Origin: Roseovarius sp. EL26
Lineage (GTDB): Bacteria > Pseudomonadota > Alphaproteobacteria > Rhodobacterales > Rhodobacteraceae
DNA: 64,000 nucleotides
Assembly (NCBI RefSeq): GCF_900327775.1
Contig: NZ_OUMZ01000006.1
Coordinates: 496,001-560,000 of the forward strand
Reading direction: 5' to 3'
The first letter of the stretch is position 1, and every line of letters starts with the position of its first letter. Shown piece after piece: positions 26,071 to 35,987 of the stretch. The notes under the pieces are model-generated. The model was not told where the DNA came from. It did no database searches and saw only the letters and a list, made by a program, of their open reading frames with translations. A program made the translations under genes and the position numbers.

Positions 26071-26123
26071 TTCTAATAGTACCGCAGGCTTTGTGCTTGC
26101 AGGCCAGAGCATAGGAGATGGAC

Positions 26124-26564
26124 ATGAAGAATACTATTGCTGCATTTGCAGTCTTCACGACACTGTGTTTCCCCGCGATTGCAGGTGAAACACCATCATC
26201 GGATGGGGCCAGCCTCTATTTTGTGAATCTTGAGAATGGGGCAACCGTGTCGTCACCCGTGACGGTTGTTTTCGGGTTAAACGGGATGGGCGTTGCGCCA
26301 GCAGGAACGGAAAAGGAAAATACCGGGCATCATCACGTCTTGTTAGACCGGCCCCCATTGGGAGAGGGCGAAGACGGGGCGGAGGAACTGGAATACGGCC
26401 TGCCGTCAGATGAGCATCATATTCACTTTGGAGGCGGCCAGACCGAGGTGACGCTGGAGCTAACACCAGGGGATCACACGTTGCAGCTGGTGTTGGGCGA
26501 TCTGAACCACGTGCCACATGATCCGCCAGTTACATCAGATGTGATTTCTATCACTGTTGAGTGA
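26124..26564 (+). CDS. secreted DUF4399 protein
   Basis: 146 residues from the ATG at 26124 (AGGAG six nt upstream; an ATG two codons earlier is too close to it). A signal peptide (MKNTIAAFAVFTTLCFPAIA) is followed by one DUF4399 domain: GHHHVLLDRPP, HHIHFGGGQTEVTLEL and TLQLVLGDLNHVPHDPPVTS. The clusters of histidines suggest metal binding in the periplasm, but the family has no established function. It is divergent from an ECF sigma factor gene and is a good candidate for membership of that regulon. A terminator follows. Confidence 0.85.
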   Translation: MKNTIAAFAVFTTLCFPAIAGETPSSDGASLYFVNLENGATVSSPVTVVFGLNGMGVAPAGTEKENTGHHHVLLDRPPLGEGEDGAEELEYGLPSDEHHIHFGGGQTEVTLELTPGDHTLQLVLGDLNHVPHDPPVTSDVISITVE

Positions 26565-26617
26565 ATATTTACCAAGTCGCTTTATGACTTAGGACAGAGT
26601 GCTGTTAAATGGTGTGC

Positions 26618-26643
26618 GGCGGGGTCTACACCCCGCCTTTTTT
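26618..26643. terminator. rho-independent terminator
   Basis: GGCGGGG–N6–CCCCGCC followed by six or more T, between the convergent DUF4399 and FadH-type genes; strongest for the plus strand. Confidence 0.85.
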
Positions 26644-26647
26644 CTGA

Positions 26648-28726
<2,079 letters not shown>

Positions 28727-28934
28727 TCACCCCGGACGCTGCGTTATGTCTGTCTTTGAAAACGCTGCTGTTTTCATTCACTTCGCAACGCTGAACAGAC
28801 AACGATTTACTTTGTCGGTGATATGGATGAGGATCACGTAAAGACGTTAGCCAAGGGCCATACCTGCAGCCTATAGGCTTGCTGCCTGTCAAAGTTTCTG
28901 AAAATTGATTTAATGTGCAATGGAGGTAGTTGCG

Positions 28935-29558
28935 ATGGATATGGTTTTGTTTTTCGGATTTCTAATGACAACACTTTTATTTGTCGTGGTGCCAGGTCCT
29001 TCGGTGGCATTCGCTGCGGCGCAGGCTGTGAAACATGGGCCACGCGCAGCACTGGTTGCAGTTGCGGGGGATGCACTGGGCACTGTTGTGCATATCGTGA
29101 TCGCGGTCAGCAGCCTGACGGCCTTAATGTCTGTTTCCGGTCTTGTTTTGCCGTTTCTTCAGATCGCTGGCGGACTGTTCATTCTATGCATGGCGTATCA
29201 ATCTTTTTTCATCCGCCATGACACCGCCAAAAGTGCAAAAAAGATATCTGGAAAAGTGACTTTCTGGGCTGGTTTTTTCGCCTGTGTTACCAACCCGAAG
29301 GCAATCGTATTTTTTGTTGCGCTGTTTCCGGCGTTCATTTCACCAGATCATAACGTGCTGTTGCAAAGTGTGATCTATGGTTCGGTTTTTCTGGTTTTGG
29401 ATGCCATGTCTATACTCGGATATGCGCTGCTGACCCTGTACACCGTGAGACATACAACATCACGCTGGTTCAACGCTAATATCCTGAGTGGACTTGGGTT
29501 GTTTGGGGTGGGGATTGCGATGGTCGTGAAAGGGTATCGCGCTATACCGCAAAGGTAG
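28935..29558 (+). CDS. LysE/RhtB family exporter 3
   Basis: 207 residues from the ATG at 28935, with GGAGGT seven nt upstream; an earlier in-frame ATG overlaps that SD. Six membrane helices with the family motif FVVVPGPSVAFAAAQAVKHG near the N-terminus and CVTNPKAIVFFVALFPAF in the second half. It is an inner-membrane exporter of unknown amino-acid-like substrate. It converges with the DadA-type oxidase gene after 12 bp. Confidence 0.88.
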   Translation: MDMVLFFGFLMTTLLFVVVPGPSVAFAAAQAVKHGPRAALVAVAGDALGTVVHIVIAVSSLTALMSVSGLVLPFLQIAGGLFILCMAYQSFFIRHDTAKSAKKISGKVTFWAGFFACVTNPKAIVFFVALFPAFISPDHNVLLQSVIYGSVFLVLDAMSILGYALLTLYTVRHTTSRWFNANILSGLGLFGVGIAMVVKGYRAIPQR

Positions 29559-29570
29559 CTGTTTGTAGGA

Positions 29571-30887
29571 TCAAGCCTCGTTACGATTGGTCCAAAGTTC
29601 CCAACCAAAGCGGGCACGCACGCCGACATCAAGGAACGGACGGGGTGGTAGCATATCGGGCTGGCCCAGGCTTTGCATGTCAGAAATAAGAGGGTTTTCG
29701 CGCCCAGTGGCCATGTCAGCTGCCAAAATACCACCGAAAGTGCCTTTGGTTACGCCAACGGCGTTTTGGCAGACAGCGGACCAGATATTAGGCGTTAATT
29801 GGCCAAACCCCGGCGCACCGTTACGCGACAGACAAACAAAGCCGCTCCACGTGTGTTCCATGTCAACATTAGCAATCGATGGGAAACGATTCTTGAAGAG
29901 CGCAATATGATTTCTGCGAATTGCGGCTTGCTGTGAAGTCGCAACGCGCTGGCTTGGGCAATAGCTCAGGCCTTGACGGATCAGAATACGGTGATCGTTG
30001 GTGTAACGCATGGTTATTCCGGCAAATGCATTGGCGGGGGTCAGGCCCCATTGCTCCACCACACCAAAGTTCGCCCGTTCTTGCTCTGTCAGTGGGCGGG
30101 TAAGGCTGGCATGGGCAACCAGATGCAGAAAGCGGCGGTTGAAAAAACCGAACTGTTCGGAAAATCCGTTTGCCCCCATGACCATTTTGGGCGCGCGGAC
30201 TGACCCTCGCGGCGTGGACAGTTTTATCCCGTTTTGAAAACTAGCCTCGACCACAGGTGAATTTTCAACAAGCGTCACATTGTCAGGCAAGTTATCGGCT
30301 AACCCGCGGACCAATGCGGCTGGATTCATCAGGGCGCAGCCCGGTGTGTAGATTGCAGCATTGAAATGCGGAGAGCCGAGGCGTTGCTCCAAGGTTGCAC
30401 CCTCCACCCATTCAAAGGGTTCCTTCAGTGCCTCAAGTTCTTTGGCGAAGGGTTCTAGTACATTTTGCCGACCGCGTGACGAGACGGCGGTATGAAACTT
30501 GCCTGCACGCACCCAATCGCATGAGATGTTGTGCAATTTGACGGTGGATTCCAGTTGGTCGATTGCCATTCGTGCCAAACGCATGAAACGGTGAGATCCT
30601 TCCAGCTCCTCAAGTGATGAGCCAACGTTGTGCGGCAAATCAATAGCAAAGCCAGAATTGCGGCCCGAGGCATTTTCACCAACCTGACCCGCCTCAACAA
30701 CAACGACTTTCTGATCGGGGCAGTTTTCAGCTAAGCGCCGCGCCGCGGCCAACCCGGCATAACCTGCCCCCAAAACAACCCAATCGGAGTTGATGTCATC
30801 TTTTAGGGCATAATGAGGCTTGCGTGCAGGAATGACTGCACTCCATCCGTTGGTATTATCATCCTTGGGGAGGCGATGGATTTTCAT
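29571..30887 (-). CDS. DadA/PuuB-type FAD-dependent amine or amino-acid oxidoreductase
   Basis: 438 residues. The FAD dinucleotide fold begins at WVVLGAGYAGLAAARRLAEN and continues with VVVEAGQVGENASGRNSGFA, the ASGRNSG motif typical of gamma-glutamylputrescine-oxidase and related DAO enzymes. The C-terminal FAD contact is in TWSGFVCLSRNGAPGFGQL and NAVGVTKGTFGGILAADMAT. It oxidises an amine C–N bond and releases ammonia or an alkylamine; the substrate is unknown. Its ATG overlaps the cupin gene's TGA (ATGA), so the two are one operon divergent from the TetR–MttB pair. Confidence 0.87.
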   Translation of the reverse strand: MKIHRLPKDDNTNGWSAVIPARKPHYALKDDINSDWVVLGAGYAGLAAARRLAENCPDQKVVVVEAGQVGENASGRNSGFAIDLPHNVGSSLEELEGSHRFMRLARMAIDQLESTVKLHNISCDWVRAGKFHTAVSSRGRQNVLEPFAKELEALKEPFEWVEGATLEQRLGSPHFNAAIYTPGCALMNPAALVRGLADNLPDNVTLVENSPVVEASFQNGIKLSTPRGSVRAPKMVMGANGFSEQFGFFNRRFLHLVAHASLTRPLTEQERANFGVVEQWGLTPANAFAGITMRYTNDHRILIRQGLSYCPSQRVATSQQAAIRRNHIALFKNRFPSIANVDMEHTWSGFVCLSRNGAPGFGQLTPNIWSAVCQNAVGVTKGTFGGILAADMATGRENPLISDMQSLGQPDMLPPRPFLDVGVRARFGWELWTNRNEA

Positions 30888-31237
30888 GCGGAGCCCTCAG
30901 CCCAATTGGAGGGTTCAATTGCGTAAAATACAAGAGCCTCTTCGGATTCGTATATTACCTCAGTGCCGTTTGGCAGCCAGATGCTGTCTTGTGGGCCAAC
31001 GGTCATGCTATCCTGTGGGGTATGGACTGTCAGATTTCCACTGAGCACCAGAATGACCTCGTCATATTGAACAGTCCACGGAATGTGCGCCTGAGTAAAA
31101 CGGGCAAAGCCTGTTCCCAGCCTGGTGCCCATTTCTGTACCGGAAACGATGCTCACCTGCGCCATTTCACCATGCTCAAATCGCGGAGCGAAGGTTAGGT
31201 CTTTAAAGCGAATGGTTTGAGCACGGGCTTTGGTCAT
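30884..31237 (-). CDS. small cupin protein (EutQ-like)
   Basis: 117 residues from ATG 31237; the frame continues upstream through the promoter but without SD. A single cupin barrel is seen: MAQVSIVSGTEMGTRLGTGF, then YDEVILVLSGNLTVHTPQD, MTVGPQDSIWLPNGTEVIYE and FYAIEPSNWAEG. The arrangement resembles EutQ-like proteins of ethanolamine metabolism. Canonical cupin metal histidines are mostly missing, so it may bind ligand or act as an acetokinase-like or structural partner. It is translationally coupled to the DadA-type oxidase. Confidence 0.8.
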   Translation of the reverse strand: MTKARAQTIRFKDLTFAPRFEHGEMAQVSIVSGTEMGTRLGTGFARFTQAHIPWTVQYDEVILVLSGNLTVHTPQDSMTVGPQDSIWLPNGTEVIYESEEALVFYAIEPSNWAEGSA

Positions 31238-31270
31238 CGAATGGTTCTCTCGTGGCGGCGCAAACAGTGA

Positions 31271-31299
31271 TTGACGCAAAACATACATACCTGTATTGA
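31271..31299 (+). promoter_or_regulatory. sigma-70 promoter with embedded TetR-type operator
   Basis: TTGACG (31271–31276), exactly 17 bp, TATTGA (31294–31299). The predicted transcription start (~31306) lies only about 9 nt before the TetR ATG, so the mRNA would be almost leaderless. The inverted repeat ATACA-tacc-TGTAT (31283–31296) overlaps spacer and −10, as expected for a TetR repressor site. It could repress both this and the divergent cupin–oxidase operon. Confidence 0.6.
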
Positions 31300-31314
31300 A
31301 ACATTCAACCCTGT

Positions 31315-31977
31315 ATGGAATTTGATATGCCATTACTGTCCGCTCCTCACGCTACTGCTCGCCCACCTCGTTTGAATGGGGCCGATTGGGTCGAGGCGGC
31401 CCTAGGTGTTTTGCTTCAAAAGGGTGTCGATGCGGTTCAGATCACTACACTGGCGCGGCAGTTGAAGGTGACGCGTGGTAGCTTCTATTGGCACTTTGAA
31501 AACCGCGAGGCTTTGCTGGATGCATTGCTTGAAGAATGGCGAGCGCGCAATACTGGTGTGATAATCGAGGCAATCAAACAGACAGATTGTTTGGAGGACG
31601 GGATCTTTTCTTTGTTTTCAGTCTGGGTGGATCACACGCGGTTTGATCCTAGATTGGACCAGGCGATCCGGGATTGGGCGCGGCACTCAGATAAGCTGTG
31701 TTTGATCGTAAAAGCCGAAGACAATGCCCGAGTGATTGCGATCGCAGGATTTTACGAACGCCATGGATTTTCTGAACCCGAGGCTTTTATCAGGGCGCGG
31801 GTAATTTATTTCACCCAGATCAGTTTCTACGCGCTGAAGATCGAAGATGATGAGGATGTGCAGGAACGACTTGGCTACCTGAATGAGTATTTCAAATGCT
31901 TCACGGGCCGTGACATGGACCCTGCCCTTGGTGCAGAGCACACCGCGAAATATCTGAAAGGGATGTCCGATGACTAG
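31315..31977 (+). CDS. TetR-family transcriptional regulator
   Basis: 220 residues. The N-terminal HTH is LNGADWVEAALGVLLQKGVD followed by TTLARQLKVTRGSFYWHFEN, the classical TetR pattern ending in FYWHF. The C-terminal ligand domain is all helical and resembles the broad group seen next to amine/MttB genes. No SD precedes the ATG at 31315, consistent with the near-leaderless transcript predicted from the promoter just upstream. The gene overlaps the MttB-like gene by 8 bp. Confidence 0.88.
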   Translation: MEFDMPLLSAPHATARPPRLNGADWVEAALGVLLQKGVDAVQITTLARQLKVTRGSFYWHFENREALLDALLEEWRARNTGVIIEAIKQTDCLEDGIFSLFSVWVDHTRFDPRLDQAIRDWARHSDKLCLIVKAEDNARVIAIAGFYERHGFSEPEAFIRARVIYFTQISFYALKIEDDEDVQERLGYLNEYFKCFTGRDMDPALGAEHTAKYLKGMSDD

Positions 31978-33511
31978 CCAACGGTCTGGGGGGCGTCGAG
32001 GGCGTAATGCAAAACGTCAAAGCCAGGCTAAGACGCATTTTGATGCAGCTTGGAGGCATTGGCGTAATCCTTACCCACCGATAGAGCAATTCAGCACGGA
32101 TGAGATTGAAGCCATTCACAATGCCACGCTAAAGGTGCTGTGCGACATCGGTATCAAGGTTCTAAGTGACGAAGCACGCGCGCATTATGTACAGGCGGGC
32201 ATGCGTGCGGGTGAAGATCACGTGATCCATTTCGATCCAGACCTTGTGATGGAATTAATCGCCAAGGCCCCGTCGGAATTTACTCTGCATGGGCGCGGGG
32301 CAGACCGTGACGTGGTGATCGGTGGGCGCAACATCGGGATCTCAACGTCGGCAGGATCTCCGAATTGCTCCGATATTCAACACGGGCGCAGACCGGGGAC
32401 GTTGAACGATTTTGAGGATTTCTGCCGTGTGGCGCAGTCGTTTGATGTGATCCATCTGTTTGGCCCTGTGGTGGAGCCGCAGGATATCGCAATGAATCTG
32501 CGTCACTTAAAAATGGCGCGGGCTATTTCAACCCTGACTGAAAAGGTGCCTTTTGTGTATTTTCGCGGCAGGCAGGCGGTGGCGGATTCCTATGAAATCC
32601 TGCGCATTGCTAATGGTCTGACCCAGGATGAGTTGTTGCATACGCCCGTGTGTTATTCAGTCGCCAATTCGAACTCTCCGTTACAGCTGGATGATCTGAT
32701 GTGCAAAGGCATCATTGATGCGGCCAACGCTGGCCAGATGATGATCCTGACGCCGTTCACTTTGGCCGGTGCGATGGCACCTGTCACCATTCCGGGTGCG
32801 TTGGTGATGCAAAACGCTGAGGCGCTAGCGGGCCTGTGCTTGTCTCAGATTGTCAAGCCTGGGGCCAAGGTATGCTATGGCAGTTTCACTTCGAACGTCG
32901 ACATGAAATCTGGGGCGCCCGCCTTTGGAACGCCTGAATATGTCAAAGCCGCCTTTGCTTCGGGGCAGTTGGCGCGGCGGTATGGATTGCCGTTGCGATC
33001 TTCGGGCCCAACCGCATCAAACGCGCCGGATGCGCAGGCCGCGTATGAGACCCAAATGTCACTTTGGGGTGCATTGATGGGCGGGGCCAATCTGGTCCTG
33101 CATGGTGCGGGTTGGCTGGAAGGCGGGTTAACGATCTCGGCAGAGAAATTCATAATTGATGTAGAAGTGCTGCAAATGTTCGCTGAGATCTTCAAGCCCC
33201 TAGAGGTAAACGAGGCGACATTGGGCTTGGACGCGATCGCTGATGTCGGGCACGGCGGGCATTTTTTCGGGACACAGCATACGTTGGACCGGTTCGAGAC
33301 GGCATTCTATTCGCCGCTGCTTTCGGACTGGGACAATTTCGAGAACTGGACAGATCGTGGGTCGATTGACGCAACAACCCGCGCCAATCAGATTTTCCGA
33401 GAAACACTACGGAATTATGAGCCCCCCGCTCTGGACGTCGGCCGGTTAGAAGAAATTGACGCCTTCATTGCGCGCCGCACCGCTGAGGGCGGCGCGGACA
33501 TCGAAGTATAG
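31970..33511 (+). CDS. MttB-superfamily (trimethylamine/glycine-betaine methyltransferase-like) protein, non-pyrrolysine
   Basis: 513 residues, the usual length for MttB-type methyltransferases. Recognisable stretches include EQFSTDEIEAIHNATLKVLC, ISTSAGSPNCSDIQHGRRPG, MMILTPFTLAGAMAPVTIPG and GANLVLHGAGWLEGGLTIS. Archaeal MttB has an in-frame amber codon read as pyrrolysine; this gene has none, so it belongs to the wider family that includes glycine betaine:corrinoid methyltransferase MtgB. Those enzymes pass a methyl group to a corrinoid protein in the cytoplasm. No corrinoid-protein gene is nearby, so the acceptor is unknown. It is co-transcribed with TetR. Confidence 0.88.
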   Translation: MTSQRSGGRRGRNAKRQSQAKTHFDAAWRHWRNPYPPIEQFSTDEIEAIHNATLKVLCDIGIKVLSDEARAHYVQAGMRAGEDHVIHFDPDLVMELIAKAPSEFTLHGRGADRDVVIGGRNIGISTSAGSPNCSDIQHGRRPGTLNDFEDFCRVAQSFDVIHLFGPVVEPQDIAMNLRHLKMARAISTLTEKVPFVYFRGRQAVADSYEILRIANGLTQDELLHTPVCYSVANSNSPLQLDDLMCKGIIDAANAGQMMILTPFTLAGAMAPVTIPGALVMQNAEALAGLCLSQIVKPGAKVCYGSFTSNVDMKSGAPAFGTPEYVKAAFASGQLARRYGLPLRSSGPTASNAPDAQAAYETQMSLWGALMGGANLVLHGAGWLEGGLTISAEKFIIDVEVLQMFAEIFKPLEVNEATLGLDAIADVGHGGHFFGTQHTLDRFETAFYSPLLSDWDNFENWTDRGSIDATTRANQIFRETLRNYEPPALDVGRLEEIDAFIARRTAEGGADIEV

Positions 33512-33526
33512 GCGGGGCTTTGTTGT

Positions 33527-33859
33527 TTATCCTGATGGCGGCCTATATTCGCCGACGATTTCCTTGGCACCTTCCATGGCCTGTACGCCAGTGTGCATCG
33601 TAAGTAGAACCGTGGTCTTGAAGGTTGAAAATGCCCCCGTTGACCCCACAGCCATAAGCGCAGAAGCAGCGGCGGCATCGTTGGGGAATTCGGCAATGAC
33701 CACGCCGTCGTATTCGCCAAAGCACAAATACATTTCTATAATTGATCCGCCTGCGGCGGCGAAGATCCTTTGTGCCGCGGCGCGCCGGTCTTGTGGGCTA
33801 TCAACCATACCTTTTATGGATTTGGTCGAATAGGTGAATTGAGTCATGTAAATTGGCAT
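33527..33859 (-). CDS. GYD-domain protein
   Basis: 110 residues with a GYD domain: MPIYMTQFTYSTKSIKGMVD, then EMYLCFGEYDGVVIAEFPND and the C-terminal MHTGVQAMEGAKEI. The family is named for the glycine-tyr/asp motif, seen here as GEYDGVV. It forms a small ferredoxin-like fold; some relatives are stress or photoreceptor-associated, but no biochemical role is settled. It is convergent with the MttB-like gene, 15 bp apart, and this neighbour pair may be functional or chance. Confidence 0.83.
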   Translation of the reverse strand: MPIYMTQFTYSTKSIKGMVDSPQDRRAAAQRIFAAAGGSIIEMYLCFGEYDGVVIAEFPNDAAAASALMAVGSTGAFSTFKTTVLLTMHTGVQAMEGAKEIVGEYRPPSG

Positions 33860-34009
33860 ATTTTGCCCCCCGGTAAATGCGTAATATTGATGTAATAGAA
33901 GGGCATTGTAGCACGAAATGGGGAAGGCCGGGGATTTCCTCCAATCCCTATCTAGTAATTTGATTTAACTATAAAAACTCCATTTCGCTGTGTTGGCTTA
34001 GGAGAGAGG

Positions 34010-34234
34010 CTATTGTTTGGCTATGTCCGATTCGGGGCGGTATTCGAGAATATCCCCAGGCTGGCACTCAAGATATTCGCAGATCGCTTCGAGCGTTGCA
34101 AAACGAATGCCTTTAACCTTGCCGGATTTTAACAGGCTCAGGTTGGTTTCTGACAGGCCAATGGCATTAGACAGCTCGCGCGACGTCATTTTGCGCTTCA
34201 CGAGTTCGAGGTCGAGATTGACGAATATCGGCAT
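34010..34234 (-). CDS. small XRE-family HTH regulator (YozG type)
   Basis: 74 residues: LDLELVKRKMTSRELSNAIG followed by LSETNLSLLKSGKVKGIRFA and LEAICEYLECQPGDILEYRP, the compact Cro/CI-type HTH of the YozG/HipB-like group. Such proteins are commonly encoded right next to a DUF2975 membrane protein, as here (8 bp downstream of it on the same strand). The role of the pair is not established; a membrane-sequestered regulator is one possibility. Confidence 0.87.
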   Translation of the reverse strand: MPIFVNLDLELVKRKMTSRELSNAIGLSETNLSLLKSGKVKGIRFATLEAICEYLECQPGDILEYRPESDIAKQ

Positions 34235-34242
34235 CTGCGCTC

Positions 34243-34749
34243 CTACAGGAATTGGTTGTTTTCTTCCTCGATCGCTTCGGCGCGTTCAAGGGTTTTGCCA
34301 ACGGTCAGAAAGGTCAGCGCTAATACCAGAAATATGGTTTCGAACCCCAGTGGAAGGTGCTCAAGATGTGCGTTGCTCGCTGTAGGCCATATCCCGATGA
34401 TCAACAGAGGGTAGACGGTGAACATTATGGTGCTACCTATCCAAAAACCTAGGCTGCCATAAGCACTGCGTTTCATCATCCGGCCGATGGCCGCAAAACT
34501 AAAGGCCTTCAATCGAATAATCTGATGTAAGGGCCAAAAGGCGCAGAGCAGGCAAAACCAAGTCATCAACGCTGTCGTGATAACACCAAATCCAACCCAT
34601 GAAGGCAATGGAACTTCACTGTCGTACATCTCTAAAAAATCCAGAAGCACAATGTGATCAGCTTCCAAAATTCCAAAGAGGAGATCAATAACTTCAAGCC
34701 CAAGAGCGGCAAGAACGGCCAGCATGGCAAGGTCAACAAACAGCTTCAT
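34243..34749 (-). CDS. DUF2975 membrane protein
   Basis: 168 residues with four predicted membrane helices (MLAVLAALGLEVIDLLFGIL; VGFGVITTALMTWFCLLCAF; a third at SLGFWIGSTIMFTVYPLLII; a fourth at FETIFLVLALTFLTVG). The last residues (LERAEAIEEENNQFL) match the conserved DUF2975 ending. It is located in the inner membrane. It is the first gene of a two-gene operon with a YozG-type regulator, a pairing found in many bacteria. Confidence 0.83.
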   Translation of the reverse strand: MKLFVDLAMLAVLAALGLEVIDLLFGILEADHIVLLDFLEMYDSEVPLPSWVGFGVITTALMTWFCLLCAFWPLHQIIRLKAFSFAAIGRMMKRSAYGSLGFWIGSTIMFTVYPLLIIGIWPTASNAHLEHLPLGFETIFLVLALTFLTVGKTLERAEAIEEENNQFL

Positions 34750-34884
34750 TATCAGTCCCTTTATCGTTTTGAGTTGTTTAAGTTAGTTTTGTTAATCATA
34801 CAATGTTTTATGTTTTGCATAAAAAAATATTTGTATATCATCAATTATTGATCTAATCCTCACCCAAATGATAGGAGAATCAAA

Positions 34885-35244
34885 ATGAAACCACTGATTG
34901 TTATTGGATTTACTGTCTTGAGTGTGACCGCATGCACGCAAGAACCTGTTTCACGCGATTTGGTTGTCGACGGGATACAGACTGCACAGTTCGATGCGGA
35001 TCGCCAGGAATGCATCGAACTTGCGAGGAACTATGAGGATGAATCGGTAAAGCGCGGGGCACTTAGAACGGCGGCTGTCGGAGGATTAGTCGGTGCAGTC
35101 GAAGGGGGTGTTGGAGGCGCGGTTGTCGGGGCAGCCGTTGGTGGTGGACTTGGTGCTTGGGATGCAGCTCCTGAGCGGGACGATGATCGTCGCGAGGTTC
35201 TTATCCGCTGCATGCAGGGCCGAGGCCATGCGGTGATCGGTTGA
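34885..35244 (+). CDS. glycine-zipper lipoprotein
   Basis: 119 residues. A lipoprotein signal (MKPLIVIGFTVLSVTAC) has the lipobox cysteine at residue 17. Residues ~65–95 are a glycine zipper (GGLVGAVEGGVGGAVVGAAV, GGGLGAW), a segment that inserts in or packs against membranes. The short C-terminal part contains a conserved-looking RCMQGRGHAVIG end, similar to small outer-membrane lipoproteins that keep the pattern 'C…GRGY.V.'. ATAGGAG precedes the ATG. The next gene is also a lipoprotein, 28 bp later. Confidence 0.8.
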   Translation: MKPLIVIGFTVLSVTACTQEPVSRDLVVDGIQTAQFDADRQECIELARNYEDESVKRGALRTAAVGGLVGAVEGGVGGAVVGAAVGGGLGAWDAAPERDDDRREVLIRCMQGRGHAVIG

Positions 35245-35272
35245 GACCAGCGGAATAGTGAGGTGTGGGCAG

Positions 35273-35908
35273 ATGGCGAATTTCAAAATTCTGTTGTTGG
35301 CGACTGCAATCGTTTTGGGGGCGTGTGCAAGTTACATGCCAGCAGTGTTTAAACCAGTTGGGAACGCCCTTGTCATCGAAGGCGTCATTGATGCGGATAC
35401 TCTAGCTAATTTGCAGCAAACTTTGCGGGAAAACCCTGAAGTGAACAGGCTGATTCTGCAGAACGTTCCGGGCTCCGCGGATGATGAAAGCTCGTTAACC
35501 AGTTTAGGCCAGTTTATTCGCAAATCCGACCTAGCCACTTTTGTGCCGGCGAATGGTGTTGTGGCATCGGGCGGCACCGACATGGTCGCTATGGGCAAGG
35601 TCCGAATTATCGCACCAGGGGCCTGCGTCGGGGTGCATACTTGGGCCGAGGGCGGATTGCTGGGGGCTGACACAGGGGCAGATTTGCCACGTAACGACCC
35701 AAGGCATCAGATGTATTTGAGCTTTTATCAAGAGATGGGAATCCCTGAGGAATTCTATTGGTTCACGCTCAACGCAGCGGGAGCGGACGATGTGCATTGG
35801 ATGACCAAAGAAGAGATCAATCGCTACCGCCTGAGTACCGTGCCGGTCAAAGGTGATTCGGCTGAAACGCGTGAGCAGCGCGAGCAAAGATGTTACGCGC
35901 GGCTTTAA
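35273..35908 (+). CDS. lipoprotein with ClpP-like fold (COG3904-type)
   Basis: 211 residues from ATG 35273. A lipoprotein signal ends MANFKILLLATAIVLGAC with cysteine 18. The remainder resembles periplasmic ClpP/crotonase-fold proteins: VNRLILQNVPGSADDE, VVASGGTDMVAMGKVRIIAP, GACVGVHTWAE and YQEMGIPEEFYWFTLNAAG. In that fold the serine protease nucleophile would lie just after the GG of SGGTDM, where Thr replaces Ser, so catalysis is doubtful. The frame is open 5 codons upstream (GTG 35258). Together with the upstream glycine-zipper protein it may form an envelope operon. Confidence 0.72.
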   Translation: MANFKILLLATAIVLGACASYMPAVFKPVGNALVIEGVIDADTLANLQQTLRENPEVNRLILQNVPGSADDESSLTSLGQFIRKSDLATFVPANGVVASGGTDMVAMGKVRIIAPGACVGVHTWAEGGLLGADTGADLPRNDPRHQMYLSFYQEMGIPEEFYWFTLNAAGADDVHWMTKEEINRYRLSTVPVKGDSAETREQREQRCYARL

Positions 35909-35936
35909 CAAAGAATGTATCGGATGGCATGAACGC

Positions 35937-35965
35937 AAAAAGCCCCGGATTACCCGGGGCTTTTT
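35937..35965. terminator. bidirectional rho-independent terminator
   Basis: AAAAGCCCCGG … CCGGGGCTTTTT between the convergent ClpP-like lipoprotein and ald genes. Confidence 0.88.
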
Positions 35966-35987
35966 GTTTGTTCTAAATACGCTGTAT

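Noticed and set aside
31970..33511. Pyrrolysine-type MttB
   Set aside because: No in-frame TAG in the 513 codons and no pyl genes in the window.
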